Origin: Euryarchaeota archaeon RBG_13_57_23
GTDB lineage: Archaea > Thermoplasmatota > Thermoplasmata > UBA10834
Direction of reading: 5' to 3'
Assembly: GCA_001800675.1 (NCBI GenBank)
Contig: MGVW01000042.1
Span: forward strand, 1 to 25,932
Length of the DNA: 25,932 nt
Of the stretch, positions 14,411-23,009 are shown piece after piece; within the stretch, counting starts at the first letter, position 1, and each line of letters begins with the position of its first letter. The position numbers and the translations under genes were made by a program. The notes beneath the pieces are model-generated. The model made no database searches. It was given only the letters and a program-made list of their open reading frames with translations, and had not been told where the DNA came from.

Positions 14411-16300
14411 ATGATTCATTTTCAGCCGCTGGGAAGGAAGGTCGAAGCCCGGAAGGAGACGCCCCTTCTCGACCTCGCGCGAGAGGCCGGTGTGCAGATC
14501 GAATCGATATGCGGTTACGCGGGAAAATGCGGCAAGTGCAAGGTCGTGATCACTTCTGGCGCCTTGAACCTATCAAAGGCGACCGAGAGTGAGAGGGACC
14601 TCATACCCGAGAAGGACAGGCGAGCTGGCATGAGGCTCGCTTGTCAGACGTACATCAAATCGTTCGGTAAGATAGTCGTCGAGGTCCCCGAGGGGAGCAG
14701 AAGGGGGCATCACCGACTGCTCGCGGCCGGGGTGGAGCCCAAGGTAAAGCTCAGCCCCGCTCTCAAGAAAGTCGTGCTCAGGCTGCCTCCTGCGACCCTC
14801 AAGGATCTGAGGGCCGACGATGACCGGCTCCTGGAAGTACTCTTCAAGAAGGCCCATCTGAAGAGCAGCATATCGCCTGGCGTCCACGGCAGGATTCCCG
14901 AAGCGCTCCGAAAGCAGGACTGGGTGACAACTGTCACGCTCTACAGGAACTGGGAAGTCATCCAGGTGGAGCCCGGGGACACTTCGCGCAACCTGTTCGG
15001 AGTGGCGGTGGACATAGGAACGACGAAGGTCGTGGCGTACCTGATTGATCTTTTCACGGGAGACATAGCAGCCACCGAGAGCATGCCCAATCCTCAGATA
15101 CCCTACGGTGAGGACCTCATGTCAAGGATTTCCTACACGATTAAGGAGAGAGATGGCGCGGGTCGACTCCAGTACGCGATTGTGGACGGGATCAACACGC
15201 TCGTCACAAGGCTCTGTACCGCGAAGGGCATCTCCAGGGATGATGTCCTTGAGATGATGGTCGTGGGCAACACCGCGATGCATCACCTGTTCTTTGGGAT
15301 ACCAGCACAGCACGTGGCGGCAGCTCCCTACGCTCCTGCTGTGAGGACGTCGATCACTGTCAGCCCGAGCCACATCGGACTTAATATCTACCCGTTCGGG
15401 AAGGTCTCGTCACTCCCGAATGTTGCGGGGTTCGTCGGGGCCGACGCCGTCGCCGACCTCATCTCGAGCGGGCTGTACAACGACAACAAGATCGGCATGA
15501 TGATCGACATCGGGACGAACACTGAGATCATAGCGGGGAGCAAGCGCAAGCTTCTGAGCTGCTCGTGTGCCTCTGGTCCCGCCTTCGAGGGGGCGCACAT
15601 CAAGTACGGCATGCGCGCATCCACGGGGGCAATCGAACGCGTCTGGATCGACCCATCGACACTAGACGTGAACCTCCGAACCGTTGATGACGCTCCCGCG
15701 AGGGGCATATGCGGATCCGGGATCGTTGACGCTGTCTCCGAGCTTTTCAAGGCGGGAGTGCTTGAGCCGTCGGGCAAGATGATGGCATCCGAGAACAACC
15801 GAATCCGCAGGGGCAAGGAAGGGACGGCCGAGTTCGTCCTCGCGACCGGGAGCGACACCGCCACCGGAGAGGACATCACGATAACGCAGCACGACATCCA
15901 GGAGATACAGCTGGCTAAGGCCGCGATATTCACCGGAGTCTCCATTCTCATGAAGAGGCTGAGAATCAAGCCTTCGGAACTGACGCGAGTATACGCTGCG
16001 GGTGCCTTCGGGACCTACGTCGACGCATCGAGCGCGATTCACATAGGTATGTATCCCGAAGTCCCGGTCGACAGGATCAGCTTCATCGGGAACGCTGCTG
16101 GTTCAGGCGCCAGGATGTGCCTCCGCTCAGTGGAGAAACGGGAGCTTGCGGACGAGCTGTCGAGGAAGGTCGAGTACGTGGAGTTGGCCGCGGAGAAGGA
16201 ATTCCAGAAGGAGTTCGCCCAGGCGATGTTCCTCCCGCACAGGGACCTCTCCCGATTTCCGAACCACAAGAAGAGGACCTCGAAGTACCACTGGAGCTGA
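14411..16300 (+). CDS. RACo-like reductive activator of corrinoid proteins (2Fe-2S + ASKHA/DUF4445)
   Basis: 629 aa, matching the RACo family. These proteins use ATP and a low-potential electron to return inactive Co(II) corrinoid proteins to Co(I). The N-terminal [2Fe-2S] ferredoxin domain has C34, C40, C43 and C78 in the CGYAGKCGKC context. A linker (about 95-195) leads to an ASKHA ATPase domain with phosphate-1 motif AVDIGTTK (D201), a second loop MIDIGTNTE (D366), STGAIE, and the adenosine motif GICGSGIVDA. RamA of methanogens differs by having C-terminal [4Fe-4S] clusters, which are absent here. The start is ATG 14411 because the ferredoxin domain begins there; GTG 14390 is an alternative. 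The much longer ORF to the left is antisense to L7Ae and is not real. No corrinoid protein or methyltransferase gene lies in the window, so the partner is unknown. Confidence 0.9.
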   Translation: MIHFQPLGRKVEARKETPLLDLAREAGVQIESICGYAGKCGKCKVVITSGALNLSKATESERDLIPEKDRRAGMRLACQTYIKSFGKIVVEVPEGSRRGHHRLLAAGVEPKVKLSPALKKVVLRLPPATLKDLRADDDRLLEVLFKKAHLKSSISPGVHGRIPEALRKQDWVTTVTLYRNWEVIQVEPGDTSRNLFGVAVDIGTTKVVAYLIDLFTGDIAATESMPNPQIPYGEDLMSRISYTIKERDGAGRLQYAIVDGINTLVTRLCTAKGISRDDVLEMMVVGNTAMHHLFFGIPAQHVAAAPYAPAVRTSITVSPSHIGLNIYPFGKVSSLPNVAGFVGADAVADLISSGLYNDNKIGMMIDIGTNTEIIAGSKRKLLSCSCASGPAFEGAHIKYGMRASTGAIERVWIDPSTLDVNLRTVDDAPARGICGSGIVDAVSELFKAGVLEPSGKMMASENNRIRRGKEGTAEFVLATGSDTATGEDITITQHDIQEIQLAKAAIFTGVSILMKRLRIKPSELTRVYAAGAFGTYVDASSAIHIGMYPEVPVDRISFIGNAAGSGARMCLRSVEKRELADELSRKVEYVELAAEKEFQKEFAQAMFLPHRDLSRFPNHKKRTSKYHWS

Positions 16301-16528
16301 CGAGACTCGATCAGTGGAAATGGAGGCTTCGCGGAGCGAAGGCGACGAACATCGACGGTCGGAATGGCATTCTATCCACGGGGCCCGAAATCGAAAATCG
16401 GCCCTCATATAGCCCGAACCTTGCACGGTTTTCGAAGCACCCCCGCACAGCTTAAATAAGGTATCCACATTGGCGCAACCAACGGGTACTGGCCGTCAGA
16501 GCCAGCACCTGGGGTTGTATGTGAAATA
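16301..16528 (+). promoter_or_regulatory. Intergenic region with TATA box for the first saccharopine-dehydrogenase-like gene
   Basis: CTTAAATAAG at 16451-16460 is the best box A; it predicts a start near 16480 and a leader of about 50 nt before ATG 16529. Two small hairpins lie between the RACo-like stop and this promoter: CTTCGC/GCGAAG (16327-16341) and GGGCC/GGCCC (16381-16404). Neither is followed by a T-run. No ORF of interest is present. Confidence 0.5.
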
Positions 16529-17743
16529 ATGAAGACAATGGTCTTGGGAGTAGGAGCGGTTGGCTCCGTGGCTGCCGAGGTGCTCGCGAACTCCGGGGAG
16601 TTCGAACAGGTCGTCCTCGCGGACATGAACCTAGAGAGGGCCAAGCGCGTCGAGAAGAAGATATCGAACGACAAAGTGATCGTAAAGAAAGTCGACGCAT
16701 CGGACGTCGACGGGATGGCGAAGGCGTTCCAGGGCATCGACCTGGTTCTCAACGGTGTCATCCCGAGGTTCAACCTGGGCATAATGGACGCGTGCCTGAA
16801 GGCGAAGGCAAGTTACGCGGACATGGCCTGGGATGTAGCGCTTGACACTACCAAGGCCGGAGATGTGATCAAGGAGACACCTGCCTGGAAGCAGCTGAAG
16901 AAAGACTCTGAGTTCAAGAAGGCCGGTCTGACCGGAATGATGGGCTTGGGGTGCGACCCTGGCTTGTCGAACTTGTTCGCTAGGCTGGCTGCGGACCGGC
17001 TCGACAAGGTGAAGCAGATACTGGTCAGGGACGGCGACAACGGCACGGTCGAGGGGCATAAGTTCGCCCCGATGTGGTCTCCCGAGACGCTCATCGAGGA
17101 GGTCCTGATGCCCGCAACGATCTACAAGAACGGGGCATACAGAAAGCTCCCGCCGTTCAGCGGCAAAGAGCTCTTCGAATTTCCTGAGCCTGTGGGCAGA
17201 CTGCCGATCTACAATGTTGACCACGAGGAGGCCGAGACGCTGCCCACATTCATCGGCGAGGTCCTGGGCAAGGGCTGTGACTACTGCGATTTCAAGATCG
17301 CCCTTGACGACTCATATGTCGAGGCGATCCAGATGATAGGCATGCTCGGCCTCTCTAATCCTAGCAAGATCGATGTGAAGGGAGCGAAGGTCGCTCCGAG
17401 GGACGTCGTGGCTGCGTGCCTGCCTGACCCGTCGACTCTCGGAGAGCGCGCGACGGGCACATGTGCGATAGGTACCGTCACCAAAGGCGTCAAGGACGGC
17501 AAGGACGTGAGCTACTACTCATGGATCCAGCTGGACCACAAGGACACCTTCGACAGGTACGGCCACAGTGCCACTGCATACTCAGTGGGTGTTCCGCTCG
17601 CGATCGCATCCATACTGTTCGCCCAGGGCAAGATCACTCAGAAAGGTGTCTTCCCGCCGGAGATGCTCGAACCAGAGCCGTGGCTGCCCCTGCTCAAGAA
17701 GCTCGGGATGCCCGTTCACACGCTCGAGCAGAGAAGATACTGA
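16529..17743 (+). CDS. Saccharopine dehydrogenase-like NAD(P)-dependent oxidoreductase, paralog 1
   Basis: 404 aa. The N-terminal Rossmann motif GVGAVGS (7-13) and the family pattern (VDASDVDGMAKAF, LNGVIPRFNLGIMDACL, GLGCDPGLSNLFA) place it in the saccharopine dehydrogenase / lysine 6-dehydrogenase superfamily. Members make or cleave secondary amines or oxidise amino groups with NAD(P), so an amino-acid or polyamine substrate is likely but cannot be named. It aligns over its whole length with the next gene, sharing long blocks such as FAP(M/L)WSPETLIEEVLMPAT and VFPPEM. The start is ATG 16529, aligning with the paralog's MKTMVLGVGA. It has a TATA box at 16451 and only a weak SD. No lysine biosynthesis genes are adjacent. 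Confidence 0.85.
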   Translation: MKTMVLGVGAVGSVAAEVLANSGEFEQVVLADMNLERAKRVEKKISNDKVIVKKVDASDVDGMAKAFQGIDLVLNGVIPRFNLGIMDACLKAKASYADMAWDVALDTTKAGDVIKETPAWKQLKKDSEFKKAGLTGMMGLGCDPGLSNLFARLAADRLDKVKQILVRDGDNGTVEGHKFAPMWSPETLIEEVLMPATIYKNGAYRKLPPFSGKELFEFPEPVGRLPIYNVDHEEAETLPTFIGEVLGKGCDYCDFKIALDDSYVEAIQMIGMLGLSNPSKIDVKGAKVAPRDVVAACLPDPSTLGERATGTCAIGTVTKGVKDGKDVSYYSWIQLDHKDTFDRYGHSATAYSVGVPLAIASILFAQGKITQKGVFPPEMLEPEPWLPLLKKLGMPVHTLEQRRY

Positions 17744-17819
17744 GCGGGCCCTCGACCTACCTCTTTGATACAATGGGTTCATAAACCCCCAGCATGCCAG
17801 CTGATGCTCTCCGAGAGAG

Positions 17820-17828
17820 GTTTAATTA
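17820..17828 (+). promoter_or_regulatory. TATA box for the second saccharopine-dehydrogenase-like gene
   Basis: GTTTAATTA predicts a start around 17850 and a leader of about 45 nt that contains GGAGG (17881-17885). The 153-nt gap between the paralogs also holds a weak hairpin (GGGTT 17775-17779, AACCC 17784-17788). The two paralogs therefore seem to be separately promoted. Confidence 0.5.
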
Positions 17829-17896
17829 GGGCATCAATCATTGGCGGTTGGGGGATTTTAGAGAGTCTTTCCCACACAATGGAGGCAACTGAAAGA

Positions 17897-19105
17897 ATGA
17901 AGACCATGGTTTTGGGAGTAGGTGCAATCGGATCTGTAACTGCACAATGCCTTGCCGGCTCCGACGAATTCGACAAGGTCATCCTTGGCGCAAGGAACCC
18001 CGAGAAGGGGAAGCGCTTGGAGAAGAAGATCGGCTCGGACAAGGTGAGCGTCGCGAACCTCGACGCCTCGAACGTCTCCGCGATGACGAAGGCGTTCAAG
18101 GGGCTCGACCTGGTCTGCAACCTCGCGATACCGAGGTTCAACTTCGCCATCATGGAGGCCTGCGAGAAGGCCAAAGTCAATTACTTGGATACCGCATGGG
18201 ACATCGCAATCGACAAGACGCCCCCGGGAGGAATATGTGACCCCGGACCTCCGTCGTTCCTGTACCTGAAGAAGGACGCGGCATGGAAGAAAATGGGCCT
18301 GACTGGAATTCTAGGCATCGGGTGCGACCCGGGCTTGTCGAACCTCTTCGCCAGGAAGGGGGCAGACAAGATGGATTCAGTGAAGGAGATACTGATTCGG
18401 GATGGAGACAACGGCTATGTCGAAGGTTACGACTTCGCACCGCTGTGGTCGCCCGAGACACTGATCGAGGAAGTGCTCATGCCCGCGACATACTTCAAGG
18501 ACGGCAAGTACAGGAAGTACGGCTCGTTCGAGAACAAGGAGACGTTCGACTTCCCGGACGGGGTTGGCAAAATACCGATATACAATGTCGCCCACGAGGA
18601 GTCGGAGACGCTGGGTACGTACATCGGAGAAGTCCTCGGAAAGGGCTGCCAGTACACTGACTTCAAGATCGCCCTCGGCGACGAGTACGTCGACGCGATC
18701 AAGATGATCGGCAAGCTCGGCCTAGACAACCCGAACAAGATCAAGGTCAAGGATGTCAGCGTTGCGCCCAGAGATGTCGTCAACGCGGTTCTGCCTGACC
18801 CGTCAACGCTTGGCCACCTGGCGAGAGGACAGTGCGCCATAGGCGCAGTAGTGAAGGGCAAGAAGAACGGCAAGGACATGGGATACTACGGATGGACATC
18901 ATTGGACCACAAGCTGTGCTTCGACAAGTGGAACAACAGCGCCACGGCATGGTCCGTTGGAGTCCCCGCCGCGATCGCCGCAATCCTGTTCGCCCAGGGG
19001 AAGATCAACATGAAGGGAGTGTTCCCGCCGGAAATGATGGATCCGGACCCGTTCATCAAGATGCTCCCCAAGTTCGGCATGAACTACAAGGAAAAGACAA
19101 TCTGA
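17897..19105 (+). CDS. Saccharopine dehydrogenase-like NAD(P)-dependent oxidoreductase, paralog 2
   Basis: 402 aa and a diverged tandem copy of the preceding gene: GVGAIGS nucleotide-binding motif, GIGCDPGLSNLFARKGAD, FAPLWSPETLIEEVLMPAT, IGEVLGKGCQYTDFKIALGD and the same C-terminal layout. The most visible difference is the segment after the AWD(V/I)A motif, where this copy has DKTPPGGICDPGPPSFLY and the first has DTTKAGDVIKETPAW. That segment may lie near the substrate site, suggesting a different substrate or partner. I start it at ATG 17897, which aligns with the paralog; GGAGG lies 11 nt upstream, rather far. An ATG at 17879 would add six residues. A strong hairpin plus T-run follows the stop. 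Confidence 0.85.
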   Translation: MKTMVLGVGAIGSVTAQCLAGSDEFDKVILGARNPEKGKRLEKKIGSDKVSVANLDASNVSAMTKAFKGLDLVCNLAIPRFNFAIMEACEKAKVNYLDTAWDIAIDKTPPGGICDPGPPSFLYLKKDAAWKKMGLTGILGIGCDPGLSNLFARKGADKMDSVKEILIRDGDNGYVEGYDFAPLWSPETLIEEVLMPATYFKDGKYRKYGSFENKETFDFPDGVGKIPIYNVAHEESETLGTYIGEVLGKGCQYTDFKIALGDEYVDAIKMIGKLGLDNPNKIKVKDVSVAPRDVVNAVLPDPSTLGHLARGQCAIGAVVKGKKNGKDMGYYGWTSLDHKLCFDKWNNSATAWSVGVPAAIAAILFAQGKINMKGVFPPEMMDPDPFIKMLPKFGMNYKEKTI

Positions 19106-19119
19106 AAACGCACCCTAAT

Positions 19120-19157
19120 GGACTGATGGTCGCGGGACCATCAGTCCGATCGCTTTT
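19120..19157 (+). terminator. Hairpin plus T-run terminator after paralog 2
   Basis: A perfect 12-bp stem, GGACTGATGGTC (19120-19131) and GACCATCAGTCC (19136-19147), closes on a 4-nt GCGG loop and is followed within 10 nt by TTTT. It lies 14 nt past the stop codon. This resembles an intrinsic terminator of the bacterial kind. Archaeal polymerase usually ends at T-runs without needing a hairpin, so the stem may instead protect the mRNA 3' end. Confidence 0.75.
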
Positions 19158-19199
19158 CGTTGCGCTGCATCGAATGCCATCCAGCGCCAGCACTATCAG

Positions 19200-19206
19200 T
19201 TTATAG
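19200..19206 (+). promoter_or_regulatory. TATA box for leaderless MFS transporter mRNA
   Basis: TTTATAG is centred about 26 nt before ATG 19229, and no SD precedes that ATG. This supports a leaderless start at 19229 and argues against the longer in-frame start at 19160. Confidence 0.6.
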
Positions 19207-19228
19207 ACAGTTGCCATTACTGCCCGCG

Positions 19229-20449
19229 ATGGCAGCAGGGGACGACCGAATCAGAAGGTTCTACCTCTTCCGTGCGGTCACATCATTCTCGCTCTGGATT
19301 CCCTTCTGGACCCTGTGGCTCTACGGCAACGTAGGGAGCATGTTCCTGCTGACCGTCGTCGACGCCGCCTTCTGGATAACGATGATCGTACTCCAGATAC
19401 CGACTGGCCTCATAGGGGACAAGTACGGCAGGAAGACAGTGCTGTTCCTGGGCGAGGTGTTGTTCGCTGCCGGAGTGCTGTGCTTCGGTCTGAGCACCGA
19501 GTTCTGGCAGTACCTCGTATCAAACATTGTATGGGCCCTGGGCGTGTGCTTCATAGTCAGCGGGGACACGCCGTTCCTCTACGACACGCTACTTGAACTG
19601 AAACGCTCGAACGAATTCATCACGATAATGTCGAAGGCCTATGCAGTCATGTACGCGATGAACGCCGCTGCTTGCATTGTCGGCGGGTTCATCGTAACTA
19701 CCACCGACAGGCTCGACCTGACCCTCATCTTCGCGGCATTCGTAGGACTGCTGGGGTCATTCACGGTCGTCATGCTCAAGGAGCCCGTTGTTGACAGGCG
19801 CCACATGGACTCCTTCAAGAAACAGTTGAGGGCCGGCATAAAGATGGTCATCTTCTCCAGGCCAATCCTGGTTCTGATCTTCTTCCAGGTTGTGATCGAA
19901 ATCGCGATCTACGTCATGGCCGTCTTCAGGGCGGTCTACATGAGCGAAGACCTCGGCCTCGGGTTCCTCGAGATAGGCCTGTTCTACGGGAGCTTCAGCG
20001 TAGTCACGGGAATCGTGATGTTTCGCGCAGGCAAGATAGAGTCGGCTCTGGGGGAGAAGTATTCGCTCGTGTTTCTATTCATGGCAGTCCTCTTCTCTTT
20101 CACGATGGTTTTCGTGGTCACTTCCCCGGCCGCGATAATCGTGCAGTACCTCATGTACACCGTGTCGGGGCTGCTCGGGCCGATCACTAACGGATACATC
20201 AACAAACGAGTGGCGTCGAGTCAGCACAGATCGACGGTCATAGCCATCGGCACGTTCATTTTCACCGCCGTACTGACCGTGGTCGAGGTCTCGTCCGGAT
20301 GGGCCGCATCGCAATGGGGCACCCCGCAGACGATGCTCATCTTAGGCATAGCTCTGACCCCCATCGGGATACTGCTGCTCTGGGCCTGGTTCAGGCAGGT
20401 CGACAAGGCCGCCAAGGCTCATCAAGTAAGAGTGCTGAAGCAGTTCTAG
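19229..20449 (+). CDS. Major facilitator superfamily transporter
   Basis: 406 aa, with hydrophobic segments consistent with about 12 membrane helices. The MFS motif A in the loop after helix 2 is present as GLIGDKYGRKT (60-70). A hydrophilic central loop (about 185-205, KEPVVDRRHMDSFKKQLR) separates the two six-helix halves. MFS proteins move small solutes by uniport, symport or antiport; the substrate cannot be told here, although the general look is of the drug/metabolite-efflux type. The start is ATG 19229 from the TATA spacing. An upstream in-frame ATG (19160) would add MRCIECHPAPALSV, which looks unlike an MFS N-terminus. It stands alone, after the terminator of the dehydrogenase pair and convergent with ppsA. 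Confidence 0.88.
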   Translation: MAAGDDRIRRFYLFRAVTSFSLWIPFWTLWLYGNVGSMFLLTVVDAAFWITMIVLQIPTGLIGDKYGRKTVLFLGEVLFAAGVLCFGLSTEFWQYLVSNIVWALGVCFIVSGDTPFLYDTLLELKRSNEFITIMSKAYAVMYAMNAAACIVGGFIVTTTDRLDLTLIFAAFVGLLGSFTVVMLKEPVVDRRHMDSFKKQLRAGIKMVIFSRPILVLIFFQVVIEIAIYVMAVFRAVYMSEDLGLGFLEIGLFYGSFSVVTGIVMFRAGKIESALGEKYSLVFLFMAVLFSFTMVFVVTSPAAIIVQYLMYTVSGLLGPITNGYINKRVASSQHRSTVIAIGTFIFTAVLTVVEVSSGWAASQWGTPQTMLILGIALTPIGILLLWAWFRQVDKAAKAHQVRVLKQF

Positions 20450-20536
20450 TAACTGTCGAAAAAGCCCTCGCTGGGCAGTAAACAGAAAAAGGGGGGAGGA
20501 TAACGAACACTACAAAAGCGTGGTACCTAATAAATG

Positions 20537-20552
20537 TTATCACAGTTGATAA
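20537..20552. repeat. Short inverted repeat in the MFS/ppsA convergent gap
   Basis: TTATCA (20537-20542) and TGATAA (20547-20552) flank CAGT. It lies 22 nt past the ppsA stop in the gap 20450-20573. On minus a T-rich run (TTTTCGTTTCG) lies between the ppsA stop and the repeat. The gap likely holds transcription-end signals for both genes. On the MFS side there is GCCC-TCGCT-GGGC (20464-20476). Confidence 0.4.
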
Positions 20553-20573
20553 TCCCTGTTGACGAAACGAAAA

Positions 20574-23009
20574 TCAGGGCCTGATGCCCAGGGTTTTCTC
20601 CTTCTCCGCGACTATCAACCTCGTCTTGATGACGGAGTCAGTATTCAAAGAAATGCTGTCGATGCCGCATTCGACAAGGAATTCGGCGAAGTCAGGGAAG
20701 TCGGAAGGCGCCTGACCGCATATGCCGATCTTCCTGCCCTTCTTCTTGACGCGCTCGATTACCGTCTGGATCATGTGCTTGACGGCCGGGTTGCGTTCGT
20801 TGTATAGGTGGGACACCAACTCAGAATCCCTGTCCAACCCGAGCATTAGCTGAGTCAGGTCGTTCGAGCCGATGGAGAACCCGTCGAAAACCTCCGCGAA
20901 CTCATCCGCCAGTACGACATTGCTCGGGATCTCCGCCATCATGTAGATCTCGAGACCGTTCTCGTGTTGCTTCAGCCCGAACTCGGTCATAGTGTGCACG
21001 ACCTTCCTGCCCTCCTCTGGCGTCCTGCAGAACGGCACCATCACCTTCACGTTGGTCAGGCCCTTCTTGTCCCTGACGCGCCTGAGCGCCAGACACTCGA
21101 GCCTGAAGGCCTCCTTGAAGTGGCCAGAATAATATCTCGAGGCGCCTCTCCAGCCCAACATCGGGTTCGCTTCGGTGGGCTCATAGAGTGTTCCTCCGAG
21201 GAGACTGGCGTATTCGTTCGTCTTGAAGTCGGACAGCCGCACGATCACATCCCGGGGATGGAACGTCGCGGCAATCTTGCCGACACCCCAGGCTAGCTTC
21301 TCAACGAAGAAGTCCTCCTTGTCCTCGTATCCCGGGGTCTTTTCCTCTATCGCGTCGACTATTTTGGCGATCTCAGGGTCTGACTCCGCTTTCTTCCTGA
21401 GCTTGTCGAACTCTATGAGGGCGAGCGGGTGAATGCCGATGTGGGACGCTATGATGAACTCGAGCCGCGCCAGTCCGACCCCGTCGCAAGGTATCTGCCC
21501 CTGGGTGAACACGTGCTCGGGCACACCCACGTTCATCATGATCTTCGTCCTGGTATTCGGGAGGTTCGATATGTTGGTCTTGTCAACCCTGAACTTCAGG
21601 ATACCGTCGTAGACGAGTCCCTGCCCCTCCGAGCAGTCGATGGTCACCTTCTGACCAGTCTTGATCAGCTTGGTCCCGTTCCCAGTGCCGATGATGCACG
21701 GGATGCCGAGCTCCCTCGAGACAATCGCGGCATGACAGGTTCTTCCGCCCCTGTCAGCCACTATCGCCGAGGCGATCCGCATGATCGGCTCCCAGTCTGG
21801 GTCGGTCTTGTCAGTCACGAGAACCTCGCCCTTCTTGAACTCGGATATCTCGTAGACGCTCTCGAGCACCCGGACGACGCCCTGGCCGATCTTGCTGCCT
21901 ACTGGCTCCCCCTTGACGAGCACATCGCTCCTCCCTTCGAGCACGTATGTCTCGAGCACGCTCTGCGATTTGACCGCGTGGAACGTCTCCGGCCTCGCCT
22001 GGACTATGTATAGCTCGCCAGTGATGCCATCCTTGGCCCACTCGATGTCCATGGCCTTTTTGTAGTGGTCCTCGATTGCGCAGGCCCACTTAGCGAGCTT
22101 GACTATCTCATCATCCTCGAGCACGAACCTCTGGCGGTCGCGTTCCGGCACCTCGACGTCCTCGTGCCCCTTGGACGTGTAGATCAACTTGTGTGTCTTG
22201 CTCCCGAGCTTCTTCTCGATGATGGGGTCCTCGAACTTGTCGATGGCCTCCTTGAAGACGTAGAACTGGTCAGGGTTGACAGCGCCCTGTACTATCGTCT
22301 CACCAAGCCCCCAGGCACCTGTGATATAGACCACGCCATCGAACCCGCTCTCAGTGTCGAGCGTGAACATGACGCCGGAGCATGCGAGGTCGCTCCTGAC
22401 CATCCTCTGCACACCGACTGACAGCGCATTGCCTGTCTGACCGAATCCCTTGTGACACCTGTATGCGATGGCCCTATCGGTGAACAGTGAGGCGAAGCAC
22501 TGCTTGATGGCGTCGAGGACCTTCAGCTCTCCGCGCACATTGAGTATAGTCTCATGCTGCCCAGCGAAGGACGCACCGTCGAGGTCCTCGGAGGTCGCGC
22601 TCGAGCGGATCGCCACGCTTGGATTGGGGATGCTGAGCCGCCTACCGAGCTCCCAGTAGCCATATTCGATCTCGCGGCGCAGGTCGGGAGGAAAATCGGA
22701 GTCGAGGAACAGCTGCCTGATCTTCTTCCCCCCTTCGGCTACTTCCGCCGGGTTGTCGGTGTCGAGGTCCTTGACCATGTCATCGACCTTGTCCTCGAGG
22801 TCGTTGTGGGCGACGAAAGCCCTGAACGAGTCCGTTGTGACTGCAAAACCCTCAGGCACCTTGATGCCCATGCCGGTCAGGTGTCTGATCATCTCGCCCA
22901 AGGAGGCATTCTTCCCGCCGACCCTAGCGATGTCTTTGATGCCGACTTTGTCGAACCATAGCAGCAGCTCGTTGGTTTTCTTGTTCGAGCCGTTGTCCCC
23001 CTTGAGCAT
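20574..23009 (-). CDS. ppsA: Phosphoenolpyruvate synthase (pyruvate, water dikinase)
   Basis: 811 aa, the family's usual size. It converts pyruvate, ATP and water to PEP, AMP and phosphate, the entry to gluconeogenesis in archaea. The N-terminal ATP-grasp domain starts with LLWFDKVGIKDIARVGGKNASLGEM. The swivelling phosphohistidine domain has GGRTCHAAIVSRELGIP with H426. The C-terminal TIM barrel ends with GICGQAPSD (catalytic Cys about C764) and GIDSISLNTDSV. I start at ATG 23009 (MLKGDNGSNKK); an ATG at 23030 and an open frame up to 23198 would add residues unlike any PpsA. The SD is poor, a GGGCGGGGCG stretch. The leader may be about 140 nt long with an inverted repeat (see 23010-23329). 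Confidence 0.95.
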   Translation of the reverse strand: MLKGDNGSNKKTNELLLWFDKVGIKDIARVGGKNASLGEMIRHLTGMGIKVPEGFAVTTDSFRAFVAHNDLEDKVDDMVKDLDTDNPAEVAEGGKKIRQLFLDSDFPPDLRREIEYGYWELGRRLSIPNPSVAIRSSATSEDLDGASFAGQHETILNVRGELKVLDAIKQCFASLFTDRAIAYRCHKGFGQTGNALSVGVQRMVRSDLACSGVMFTLDTESGFDGVVYITGAWGLGETIVQGAVNPDQFYVFKEAIDKFEDPIIEKKLGSKTHKLIYTSKGHEDVEVPERDRQRFVLEDDEIVKLAKWACAIEDHYKKAMDIEWAKDGITGELYIVQARPETFHAVKSQSVLETYVLEGRSDVLVKGEPVGSKIGQGVVRVLESVYEISEFKKGEVLVTDKTDPDWEPIMRIASAIVADRGGRTCHAAIVSRELGIPCIIGTGNGTKLIKTGQKVTIDCSEGQGLVYDGILKFRVDKTNISNLPNTRTKIMMNVGVPEHVFTQGQIPCDGVGLARLEFIIASHIGIHPLALIEFDKLRKKAESDPEIAKIVDAIEEKTPGYEDKEDFFVEKLAWGVGKIAATFHPRDVIVRLSDFKTNEYASLLGGTLYEPTEANPMLGWRGASRYYSGHFKEAFRLECLALRRVRDKKGLTNVKVMVPFCRTPEEGRKVVHTMTEFGLKQHENGLEIYMMAEIPSNVVLADEFAEVFDGFSIGSNDLTQLMLGLDRDSELVSHLYNERNPAVKHMIQTVIERVKKKGRKIGICGQAPSDFPDFAEFLVECGIDSISLNTDSVIKTRLIVAEKEKTLGIRP

